DNA of 32,500 nt from the NCBI GenBank assembly GCA_021787565.1, contig JAJYLT010000020.1, forward strand, positions 1-32,500. The letters run 5' to 3'. Each line of letters starts with the position of its first letter. The stretch's first letter is position 1. The notes under the pieces are model-generated. The model saw nothing but the letters and a program-made list of their open reading frames with translations. It did no database searches and was not told where the DNA came from. This document shows, piece after piece, positions 18,953 through 26,567 of the stretch. The translations under genes and the position numbers were made by a program. Origin of the DNA: Acidobacteriota bacterium (lineage in GTDB: Bacteria; Acidobacteriota; UBA4820; DSQY01).

Positions 18953-19275
18953 CTCCGCTCAGGCTGATCCCCATCGGGAGCATGAACCCGGGGGTCATGG
19001 AATACCTGGCCCTGGTATTGCCCGAGTCCACCGGCCTGCCGTGCGTCCGGGCACCTTGGGTCATCAACTACACGGAGGCCTACCTGAACGAGCGGGGCCA
19101 GTACCATTCCACCCGGTCTTCGAGGCCTGGGTTCAAGGCTGCCAGGACCGCCCTTGAGCCAGCGATGAAGGGTGGTCCGGTGGGGCTGTCCTGGCCATTC
19201 CCATTCGTGGAGAGCCGCGGTGAACCCTCTGGGGTCGAAGGTCACTCGATCTCTTCCCCCCCAATTCCGCGATAG
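18949..19275 (+). pseudogene. Truncated archaemetzincin-like gene
   Basis: The frame opens with an ATGA overlap at the regulator's stop. Residues 4-56 look like the N-terminus of archaemetzincin zinc proteases: LRLIPIGSMNPGVMEYL, then a Pro/Val stretch, then AYLNERGQYHST. The family has a comparable Tyr...Arg-x-Gln-Tyr-x-Ser-Thr segment at this point. After HST (about 19115) the similarity stops. The remaining residues are Arg/Pro/Ser-rich, and the frame runs into repeat copy B at 19259. The zinc motif (HExxHxxGxxHC) and the C-terminal two thirds are missing in all three forward frames. It therefore looks like a broken gene, once co-transcribed with the two-component genes. A small intact gene of other function cannot be excluded. 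Confidence 0.55.
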
Positions 19276-19409
19276 CGGCTCAACTGCTGCGTAGGAGCGG
19301 CGCCTCGCCGCGAACCGGGTGACCCCGCGACCAGGATGCGGTGCCCGCGTACGGTCCGTCGCGCCGGGGGCGGCGCTCCTACGAGTGCAATTCCATCGCG
19401 GAATTTGGG
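19259..19409. repeat. 151-bp palindromic repeat, copy B (inverted relative to copy A)
   Basis: The reverse complement matches 7749-7899 over all 151 bases with four substitutions. The same terminal inverted repeats and the inner GTAGGAGCG/CGCTCCTAC arms are present. The flanks share a loosely similar CGATCT(C)TTC stretch, left at about 19247 and right at about 19415, which could be a decayed target duplication but may be chance. It abuts the end of the truncated archaemetzincin frame. The rest of the gap to 19547 holds no recognisable gene, only a short hairpin (GCTCCT/AGGAGC, 19526-19545) just past the next minus-strand stop. Confidence 0.95.
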
Positions 19410-19547
19410 TTCCCCGATCTTCTTGCCCCGCGATGGCGGCTTTCGGGCTCCCCTGACATGGTGTGCCGCAACGGACCGAACGGCTGTAGGGTCAACGAGC
19501 CTGGGATGGGAGACAGGGCCCCACAGCTCCTTCGGGCGGAGGAGCGT

Positions 19548-19925
19548 TCAGTCGGTGCTGGGGACCGCGCAGCCCGTGGGATCCGTGGGCCTTTCCGACG
19601 GGATCAGGCCTCCAGCTTCCAGGCGGTCCAGCACCTCCCGGCAGGTGCCGTTGGCGCAGGTGACCACGTGAATTCCGCTGTTCTGAAGGATCTGAAAGGA
19701 CTCGCGGCCGATCTCGCCGGTGGCCACCCAGGAGACTTCGAGGCGGGCCAGCATTTCGGCCGTCTTGGCCCCTGCCCCCAGGCCCATGCCGGCGAAGGCG
19801 CCGTTGTCGATGATGCGGACCACGCGCGTTTCGGTTTCGGCCACAAAGATGTAGAGGGAGCGGCCGAACCGGCGTGAAACGGGTGCATCCAGGGACTTCT
19901 CCATGCTCGTGACGGCTATGCGCAT
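19548..19925 (-). CDS. NifX/NafY-type dinitrogenase cofactor-biosynthesis family protein
   Basis: A 125-residue cytoplasmic protein of the dinitrogenase iron-molybdenum cofactor family, RNase-H-like fold. The opening MRIAVTSMEKSLDAPVSRRFGRS is characteristic, with the later GAGAKTAEML and CANGTCREVL segments. Many members in bacteria without nitrogenase are stand-alone proteins thought to bind metal clusters, and no nif gene is near here, so a nitrogenase role is not supported. Cysteines in CANGTC and near the C-terminus (GCAVP) could bind metal. The start at 19925 has AAGGAG eight bases upstream. It is transcribed separately from rmuC, with its own candidate promoter. Confidence 0.85.
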   Translation of the reverse strand: MRIAVTSMEKSLDAPVSRRFGRSLYIFVAETETRVVRIIDNGAFAGMGLGAGAKTAEMLARLEVSWVATGEIGRESFQILQNSGIHVVTCANGTCREVLDRLEAGGLIPSERPTDPTGCAVPSTD

Positions 19926-19979
19926 CTCGTCGTCTCCTTCGACGCGGAGGCGGCTCCTATGATCGGATCCCCACTATTC

Positions 19980-20007
19980 ATTGTACATCGCACCGCACGC
20001 AGTGCAA
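19980..20007 (-). promoter_or_regulatory. Candidate promoter of the NifX-like gene
   Basis: On the minus strand TTGCAC (20002-20007) and TACAAT (19980-19985) are 16 bases apart. They lie between the rmuC stop codon and the NifX-like start codon, about 55 bases upstream of the latter. Confidence 0.45.
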
Positions 20008-20028
20008 AGCGCTGATCCAGGCAGGGTC

Positions 20029-21174
20029 TCATTCGCCCGAATCACCGGGCCTTTCGGACCCCAGATCCCGCGCCCGCTCCAGGTGGCCCGACAGGCGCTG
20101 CAGGGCCCGCTGGCCCTCGTCGTATTTCTGGTGGGCATTGGCCAGGTGACGGCCGAGGGTTTCGAATCCCCCTTCGAAGCCTCGAAGGTCCCTCTCCAGG
20201 GTGGCCAGGAGATCGAGGACCTGCCGGGCGTTCTGTTCGACGGCGGCGGCCTTGAGACCCAGGGCGACGGTTTTCAGGTAGGCCGTCAGGGTCCCCGGCG
20301 ACAGGGGCAACACGGATCGGTCGTAGGCGTAGCGCCAGAGATCCTCCTCCTCCGGGACATGGACGACGAAAGCCTCGTAGTAGAGGGACTCGGCGGGAAG
20401 GTACATGAGGGCCAGGGGAAGGGTGCCCTCGCCGGGGCGGACGTAGAGCTTGGCGATGTCGTCGATCTTCTTCTTGAGGTTGGCCAGGAACGCCCTTCGT
20501 GCCTTCGGTCGGTCGTCCTCTTCTGACTCCAGGTACCGCTGAAAGTCCTCCATGGGGAACTTGGCGTCGATGGGCAGGAGGCCCCTGTCCAGAAGCACCA
20601 TGGCGTCCACCTTCCTGCCGTCGGCGAAGGCGTACTGGTAGACCACGCGGTCCTTGGGCAGGATGTCCCTCAGGATCGTCTCTAGCCCCAGCTCTCCCAG
20701 CTCCCCGCGTGCCTTGGGGGCCCGGAGCAGGCGCTGGAGGCCTTCGATGTCCTTCCCCAGTTCGGCCATCCGGAGCGAGGTCTGCTGGACCATCCCCATT
20801 TTCTCGGTGACCTGGGCGAGGGTGGCCTGGGTGCCCTCCATGTGCCGCTGAAGGATGCCCGTCTGGCTTTGGAGCGAGGCGGCCTGTGTGGTGAGCTGCT
20901 CGCGCAGGCTCTGCTCCTGACCTGAAAGCCTCTGCTCCAAGAGGTGCTGGGTGGTGCCGAGCTGCTGGGTCAGGATGGTCTGCAGTTCCGCATTGCGACG
21001 TTCCAGACCGTCGACGCGGCCCACCAGGTCGCCCCGCAGGCCTTCCAGGAGGACGGCCCTGCCCTTTTCTTCGCCGGTGATGCGGGAGAGCCGTCGGAGC
21101 ACGACTCCCAGCAGGGCCAGCAATCCGAGCAGAAAGGCGGCCAGCACCAGCCCGAGGAACATGGGGCCGCTCAT
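20029..21174 (-). CDS. rmuC: RmuC family protein
   Basis: A 381-residue RmuC homologue. The family is linked to limiting DNA inversion or rearrangement at short inverted repeats and is predicted to have a restriction-endonuclease-like fold; its biochemistry is poorly known. One N-terminal membrane helix (about 5-27) is followed by a coiled coil (about 40-150). The conserved domain (about 160-330) has RGELGELGLETILRD, the DAMV core, LPIDAKFPMEDFQRYL, and LALMYLPAESLYYEA. GGAGGAGG precedes the start at 21174. The start overlaps the cvpA stop by four bases, so the two are translationally coupled. A protein tied to inverted-repeat stability a few hundred bases from a large inverted-repeat pair is noted but probably coincidental. 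Confidence 0.93.
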   Translation of the reverse strand: MSGPMFLGLVLAAFLLGLLALLGVVLRRLSRITGEEKGRAVLLEGLRGDLVGRVDGLERRNAELQTILTQQLGTTQHLLEQRLSGQEQSLREQLTTQAASLQSQTGILQRHMEGTQATLAQVTEKMGMVQQTSLRMAELGKDIEGLQRLLRAPKARGELGELGLETILRDILPKDRVVYQYAFADGRKVDAMVLLDRGLLPIDAKFPMEDFQRYLESEEDDRPKARRAFLANLKKKIDDIAKLYVRPGEGTLPLALMYLPAESLYYEAFVVHVPEEEDLWRYAYDRSVLPLSPGTLTAYLKTVALGLKAAAVEQNARQVLDLLATLERDLRGFEGGFETLGRHLANAHQKYDEGQRALQRLSGHLERARDLGSERPGDSGE

Positions 21175-21692
21175 AGCCTCCTCCCTCCGGTCTCCGAAGG
21201 ACGAGACTTGGGAACCGGGACCGGCGCCAATGGGGGATCGGGCACGAGCGCGCGGATGCCCATGGCCCAGCCGGCCATGGTTCTCACGACGGGGCCCGCC
21301 TCCACCTTGGCGCGAAGCGCGGGGGAGACGCGGCCGGCCGCCTGCACGAGGCCGCCCGTGAGGTAGACGGCCAGCAGGAATCCCAAGATGGCTCCCAACA
21401 GCCGGTTCAGGGGCCCAAGACCCGCCTCCTGGGCGAGTTTGCTGGCGAGGATTCCGGTCAGGACGAAGCCCACGAGAATGAGCAGGAAAGCCGCGATGCG
21501 TGCCGGAGATCCAGCCAGGAGGGGCATCCTGCCGGCCAAATTCCGCTCCAGGAGGTCGGCCACGCGCCCTGAAAACAGGAAAGCGGCGAGCAGCCCCACC
21601 AGCGAGAGCGCCAGACGAAGGGCGCCCTTCCAGAGGCCCCCGAGCACCAAGGCCACGGCCACCAGCAGGATGACACCGTCCCAGACCGTCAT
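21171..21692 (-). CDS. CvpA family membrane protein
   Basis: A 173-residue inner-membrane protein of the CvpA (colicin V production) family. The opening WDGVILLVAVALVLGGLWKG and the later GPLNRLLGAILGFLLAVYLTG are family hallmarks. Four hydrophobic segments are visible (about 5-20, 27-45, 67-87 and 97-115). A Pro-rich cytoplasmic tail closes it. The role is unclear; in E. coli CvpA is tied to the purine locus and envelope tolerance. It overlaps rmuC by four bases and follows the crotonase gene by 40 bases. No strong ribosome site was found at 21692, so the start is the likely but not certain one. Confidence 0.85.
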   Translation of the reverse strand: MTVWDGVILLVAVALVLGGLWKGALRLALSLVGLLAAFLFSGRVADLLERNLAGRMPLLAGSPARIAAFLLILVGFVLTGILASKLAQEAGLGPLNRLLGAILGFLLAVYLTGGLVQAAGRVSPALRAKVEAGPVVRTMAGWAMGIRALVPDPPLAPVPVPKSRPSETGGRRL

Positions 21693-21732
21693 GGCGCCAC
21701 ACCCATCCCCTGAATCGCGGATCCTCCCGAGC

Positions 21733-22440
21733 CTAGCACGGCTGGACCGCGGGGTCCACGGCCATCCACCGCTCGTAGCGCAGGGCGGGGAAGAGGGGGA
21801 GGTCCGCCGCGCGGCACAGCCTCTTGAGCCGGGGCAGGTCGGTCCCCTTCGACTGTCGCGCCCGGAGCTCGGCCCTGACGAGGGGGCGTGGGGCCACCTC
21901 TTCGATCCATCCCTCGCGCATCGCCTCCGCGGCCGTGAGCCGCCTCGCCCTCAGCAGGGCCTCCGATCCGGGCGTGCCCCGGCGCGGCAGGAAGGCCGTT
22001 CCTCCCCATCCGGTGATGAGGCCGAGGCTTGGTCCCGGATGGGCGAAGCGGGCCGAAGGGTCGGCCACCCGGTAATCGCAGGCCAGGGCGAAGTCCACCC
22101 CGCCGCCCATGCAGGCCCCTCGGACGCAGGCCACGAGCCAGAGCCGGCTCGCCCGCATTCTCCGGAAGAGCCGCTGTCCCATGCGCGAGATGTCCGCGGC
22201 CCCTTCCGCACCGAGCTGTCCCAGCTCCCGGAAATTCGCGCCCGCGAGGAATGTAGTCGGGGAGGCCGAGGTGAAGGCCACCCACCGCAGCGTCTCCCTC
22301 GCCTCCCAGCGCTCGATAGCCCTCTCCAACTCGGCCAGGGCCAGGCGGCTGAGAGTGAAAGGGCGGCCCGCATCGCCGAAGACGACGTGCAGACCTCCCT
22401 CGGGAAGACCGGATGCTTCGAGGATCAGCCGGGTGGACAT
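21733..22440 (-). CDS. Crotonase-fold (enoyl-CoA hydratase/isomerase family) protein with altered active-site residues
   Basis: A 235-residue crotonase-superfamily protein. The oxyanion-hole segments are visible as TFLAGANFREL and GACMGGGVDFALACDYRVA, and the GLITGWGGTAFLPR segment follows. In enoyl-CoA hydratase two glutamates add water, in GGGCE and QPE. Here they are GGGVD (Asp) and HPG (Gly). Ordinary hydratase chemistry is therefore doubtful, and an isomerase, hydrolase, decarboxylase or divergent role is possible. It is also shorter than the usual 255-260 residues. It lies 73 bases after the cobalamin-binding mutase subunit, so a role in acyl-CoA metabolism with the mutase is plausible. 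No clear ribosome site precedes 22440. Confidence 0.82.
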   Translation of the reverse strand: MSTRLILEASGLPEGGLHVVFGDAGRPFTLSRLALAELERAIERWEARETLRWVAFTSASPTTFLAGANFRELGQLGAEGAADISRMGQRLFRRMRASRLWLVACVRGACMGGGVDFALACDYRVADPSARFAHPGPSLGLITGWGGTAFLPRRGTPGSEALLRARRLTAAEAMREGWIEEVAPRPLVRAELRARQSKGTDLPRLKRLCRAADLPLFPALRYERWMAVDPAVQPC

Positions 22441-22513
22441 GGCCGGCGGTGGAAGAAGCGGGGTGGCTGCTCGGGTGGCCGGCTTGTGGCGAGGGCGACG
22501 GCGCTCGTCGGTG

Positions 22514-22933
22514 TCAAGTGGAAACCCGCGCGCGCCTGGGCTCTACCTCCTCCTTGAGGAACCGCACCACGTCGGCGGTGGAGGTCCCGGGGGTGAAGAT
22601 CCTGGCGACGCCCGCCTTCAGCAGCTCCGGGATGTCCTCGTCGGGGATGATCCCTCCGCCGAAGACCACCACGTCCTCGGCGCCCTTCTCCTTCAGCAGC
22701 CGGGTGATCTTGGGAAAGAGCGTTCCGTGGGCGCCGGAGAGGATGGAGAGGCCGATGGCGTCCACGTCCTCTTGCAGCGCGGTGGCGACCACCTGCTCCG
22801 GGGTCTGGTGGAGTCCCGTGTAGATGACCTCGTAGCCCGCGTCCCTCAGGGCCCTGGCGATGATCTTGGCCCCCCGGTCGTGGCCGTCCAGCCCCACCTT
22901 GCCGACCAGGAGCCTCAACGTCTGCTTGGCCAT
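22514..22933 (-). CDS. Methylmalonyl-CoA mutase, cobalamin-binding subunit
   Basis: A 139-residue B12-binding protein. The base-off cobalamin motif DxHxxG is at Asp16-Gly21 (DGHDRG), SxL at Ser63 (LSILS), and GGG at 92-94, all in a Rossmann-like fold. This is the C-terminal domain of methylmalonyl-CoA mutase as a separate chain; its partner is the large subunit at 23597-25267. Together they interconvert methylmalonyl-CoA and succinyl-CoA in propionate and branched-chain catabolism or synthesis. GGAGGAGG lies seven bases before the start at 22933. Some related acyl-CoA mutases (ethylmalonyl-, isobutyryl-) use similar small subunits, so the exact substrate is inferred. Confidence 0.92.
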   Translation of the reverse strand: MAKQTLRLLVGKVGLDGHDRGAKIIARALRDAGYEVIYTGLHQTPEQVVATALQEDVDAIGLSILSGAHGTLFPKITRLLKEKGAEDVVVFGGGIIPDEDIPELLKAGVARIFTPGTSTADVVRFLKEEVEPRRARVST

Positions 22934-22962
22934 GGTGCCTCCTCCAACTGGTCCAGTATACC

Positions 22963-23511
22963 TCACCTGCGATGGCTCAGGAGCAGCCAGACGCCGAGGC
23001 CGAATGCCAGCAGCAGCGCCGCCGCCAGGATGGGGAAGAGGAGAACGAGCAGGGAGGTCAGCGTGGCCCCGCCCGCTTCCGCCGTGGACACGCCCGGGTT
23101 GGCGGCGCCCAGGGTGAACAGGGAGCTGAGCGCCCGTGCCTTGACCGTGAGAAGCTGCACCGTCCCGGCGGCGGCCCCCCCGGCGATGACGGCTAGGCTC
23201 CAGCGGAGCCAAGGGCTCATCTCCTGCACTACGGAGGCTGTGACTAGAATGCCCGCCACTATTGCGGCGGGAGTGGCGACGGCGTCCAGCAGGTTGTCCA
23301 GCCAGGGGACGTAGTAGGCGATCACCTCGAGCAGGGTGGCCGTGCCGAAGGCGAGGAGTGCGGGCCAAGTACCGATCCACTCAAAACCGGGGGCGAGCTT
23401 CAGGTGGCCGGCCATGGCGGCGATGCTCATCACCAGCGGCGGGATGAACACTCGGAAGCCGCAGGCGGCCGCCAGGCCGATCCCCACCAGGACGCTCAGG
23501 GCCGCTTCCAT
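22963..23511 (-). CDS. DUF4126 family membrane protein
   Basis: A 182-residue integral membrane protein of the DUF4126 family. The opening has the family look ([24 protein letters not shown]), as does the middle [21 protein letters not shown]. About five hydrophobic helices are visible. Function is unknown. It sits between the two methylmalonyl-CoA mutase subunit genes, 85 bases after the large one and 29 before the small one, so it is probably co-transcribed with them. GAGG lies about seven bases before the start at 23511. Confidence 0.87.
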   Translation of the reverse strand: MEAALSVLVGIGLAAACGFRVFIPPLVMSIAAMAGHLKLAPGFEWIGTWPALLAFGTATLLEVIAYYVPWLDNLLDAVATPAAIVAGILVTASVVQEMSPWLRWSLAVIAGGAAAGTVQLLTVKARALSSLFTLGAANPGVSTAEAGGATLTSLLVLLFPILAAALLLAFGLGVWLLLSHRR

Positions 23512-23557
23512 CGATTCGCCTCATGGACAAGAAGGAGGATGGCGCGGGCCGCGGTAT

Positions 23558-23583
23558 GCCGGCCCTACCTTGCCATGGCCGGC
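23558..23583 (-). other. Intercistronic hairpin after the mutase large-subunit gene
   Basis: GCCGGCC and GGCCGGC pair around a 12-base loop in the gap after the mutase stop codon. There is no U run, so it is more likely an mRNA-stability or partial attenuation element than a full terminator. Confidence 0.35.
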
Positions 23584-23596
23584 CTCCCCCCGCGGA

Positions 23597-25267
<1,671 letters not shown>

Positions 25268-25347
25268 GGCGCTACCTCGCTCCGAAAGGGGCCCGATGAC
25301 GGGCCATTCCGCTCAATCCTTATTTATCGTACCACACGGCACTTTCG

Positions 25348-25361
25348 GCAAGGTTCGTGCC
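25348..25361 (-). promoter_or_regulatory. Sigma54-type (-24/-12) promoter facing methylmalonyl-CoA mutase
   Basis: The minus strand reads GGCACGAACCTTGC, matching the sigma54 core GGCACG-N4-TTGC with the required ten bases between GG and GC. Transcription would start near 25337 and leave a leader of about 70 bases before the start codon. A weaker sigma70-like pair (TTGCCG 25346-25351, GATAAA 25323-25328, 17-base spacer) overlaps it and is the alternative reading. Confidence 0.6.
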
Positions 25362-25389
25362 TCGGAGGACCCCCGTGCCCGCTTGGCGC

Positions 25390-25420
25390 TGCCAAAGTGG
25401 CCTATAGCGCCAAATTGGCA
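25390..25420. promoter_or_regulatory. Dyad of TTGGC/GCCAA half-sites, candidate activator-binding site
   Basis: Outer TGCCAA and TTGGCA and inner TGGC and GCCA form a 31-base imperfect dyad centred at about 25405, with three mismatches in 13-base arms. An extra TTGGC half-site lies at 25383-25387. It stands between two divergent sigma54-type promoters, about 50 bases from one and 100 from the other, the usual distance for an enhancer of an NtrC-type activator. The protein that binds is not known. Confidence 0.42.
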
Positions 25421-25498
25421 CTGACCCGGCCGCCGGGAATCCCCGGGAAGCCGTGGGATTATCTCTATTTTGCAATGAAATCCATGGCACGCCGTCCC

Positions 25499-25515
25499 TT
25501 GGCACGCCCGTTGCT
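25499..25515 (+). promoter_or_regulatory. Consensus sigma54 promoter of the lysine-rich exported protein
   Basis: TTGGCACGCCCGTTGCT matches the sigma54 consensus YTGGCACG-N4-TTGCW at every defined base. The predicted start near 25526 leaves a leader of about 20 bases that contains AGGAGGT and ends at ATG 25547, an ideal layout. A partial copy (TGGCACGCCGT) sits 14 bases upstream at about 25485. Confidence 0.75.
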
Positions 25516-25546
25516 GACGAGGAGGGCGGTGCTAGGAGGTATGCAG

Positions 25547-25813
25547 ATGAAGCGAATTTTGGTCGCAACTTTGGCTGGTCTCATGACGATGGGCGCGCTG
25601 GCCCTGCAGGCTCCCGCTCCGGGGAGTGCTGCAAAGACCCAGAAGCCCGCCGCCGTGGCCTCGAAGGCCCCGGCGAAGAAGGCGCAGGTCCACAAGAAGG
25701 CCAAAAAGAAGGCCATGAAGAAGGCCGAGCACAAGGCCATGGCCCACAAGAAGGCTGCGCCGAAGAAGAGCTCTTCCAAACCCCATCCTGCCCCTTCCAA
25801 ACCCACCAAGTAA
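25547..25813 (+). CDS. Small exported lysine/alanine-rich protein
   Basis: An 88-residue protein of unknown function. ATG 25547 is preferred over the in-frame ATG at 25541 because AGGAGGT ends right at 25540, giving the normal six-base spacing only for the later start. The signal peptide (MKRILVATLAGLMTMGALALQA) is followed by a mature part made almost wholly of Lys, Ala, Pro, His and Ser (KKAKKKAMKKAEHKAMAHKKAA), strongly basic and probably disordered. Such composition resembles histone-H1-like tails, but the export signal points to the periplasm or surface, where it might bind anionic polymers, nucleic acid or metal through its histidines. It has its own sigma54-type promoter and a hairpin after the stop. 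Confidence 0.8.
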   Translation: MKRILVATLAGLMTMGALALQAPAPGSAAKTQKPAAVASKAPAKKAQVHKKAKKKAMKKAEHKAMAHKKAAPKKSSSKPHPAPSKPTK

Positions 25814-25840
25814 CTTCCACTCAACGGTTTCCCTCCCAAC

Positions 25841-25868
25841 GGCCCGTCCCCTCCCCCGGGGGCGGGCC
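25841..25868 (+). terminator. Hairpin terminator after the lysine-rich gene
   Basis: GGCCCGTCCCC pairs with GGGGGCGGGCC (one U-G pair) around a TCCCCC loop, 28 bases past the stop codon. It is followed by AACCTTATTA, which is AU-rich without a pure U run. The rest of the gap to 26018 contains only a small CCCCC-TGC-GGGGG hairpin (25899-25911); no gene was seen. Confidence 0.5.
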
Positions 25869-26018
25869 AACCTTATTATGGGGACCGCGCTCGGTCATCC
25901 CCCTGCGGGGGTCTGCCGCAGCTCTCCGGTGGACCAGGCCCCTGCGGTTTCTCCGAGCCCAGGTGCCGCTTCCCTTTTGCCTCCTCCGCGGCTATGCTGA
26001 TCCTCCAAGAGGTGCGCC

Positions 26019-26453
26019 ATGAAGATCGTAATCGCCGCGGACCACGCCGGTTTCGAGCTCAAGGAATACGTAATGGATCTCCTTCTGCGCCTCGGGCACG
26101 AGGTAACCGACGAGGGAACCCATTCAACCGAACCCGTTGACTATCCCGATTATGCCGACAGGGCCTGCAGGACCCTGCTGTCGGGCGCGGCGGAGAGGGC
26201 CGTGCTGGTGTGCGGGTCGGGTGCAGGAATGAGCATGGCGGCCAATCGGCACCGGGGAATTCGGGCCGTGCTGTGCACGGATCTCTATCTCGCGCGGTTC
26301 TCGCGCCTCCACAACGACTCCAACGTCCTCTGTCTGCCCGGCAGGCTCATGGGAAAGGGGCTGGCGGAGGAGGTGGTCAAGACCTGGCTGGAGGCGCCCT
26401 TCGAAGGCGGTCGCCACCTGAGGCGGATTGAAAAGCTGGACAACAAAGTATGA
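26019..26453 (+). CDS. rpiB: Ribose-5-phosphate isomerase B
   Basis: A 144-residue RpiB, which interconverts ribose-5-phosphate and ribulose-5-phosphate in the pentose phosphate pathway. The N-terminal MKIVIAADHAGFELKE is typical. The catalytic base Cys65 sits in VCGSGAGMSMAANR, where most members have CGTGIGMSIAANK. His98 in LHNDSN and the LPGRLMG segment complete the active site. AGAGGTG precedes the start. glyA follows on the same strand after 114 bases, an order common in bacteria (rpiB-glyA). In a few species the same fold is used on allose-6-phosphate, but the motif here fits ribose-5-phosphate. Confidence 0.95.
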   Translation: MKIVIAADHAGFELKEYVMDLLLRLGHEVTDEGTHSTEPVDYPDYADRACRTLLSGAAERAVLVCGSGAGMSMAANRHRGIRAVLCTDLYLARFSRLHNDSNVLCLPGRLMGKGLAEEVVKTWLEAPFEGGRHLRRIEKLDNKV

Positions 26454-26567
26454 CCCGGGGGCCGATGGATCGATGAGCGAGGAGTGCTCTTGAAAGTGAA
26501 CGGCGCCGGCCGGGACCTTCAGGTTCTCCTTTCGCTGGCTCGCCGAGGGTCGGATAGGGGGTAAGTC

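Noticed and set aside
18928-19245. Minus-strand 105-residue open frame near the truncated protease
   Set aside because: It overlaps the end of the regulator gene and the protease remnant; no family pattern or ribosome site was recognised.
20029-21174. Functional link between rmuC and the nearby inverted-repeat pair
   Set aside because: RmuC is reported to influence inversions at inverted repeats, but the gene is widespread and sits in an unrelated operon; proximity alone is not evidence.
25323-25351. Sigma70-type promoter TTGCCG-N17-GATAAA for the mutase operon
   Set aside because: Both boxes match consensus at only four of six bases, and the overlapping sigma54 core is a better match. Kept as the alternative only.
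26454-26567. Possible riboswitch (glycine or tetrahydrofolate type) in front of glyA
   Set aside because: No conserved core of either class could be found by eye; only unstructured GC-rich sequence is seen.
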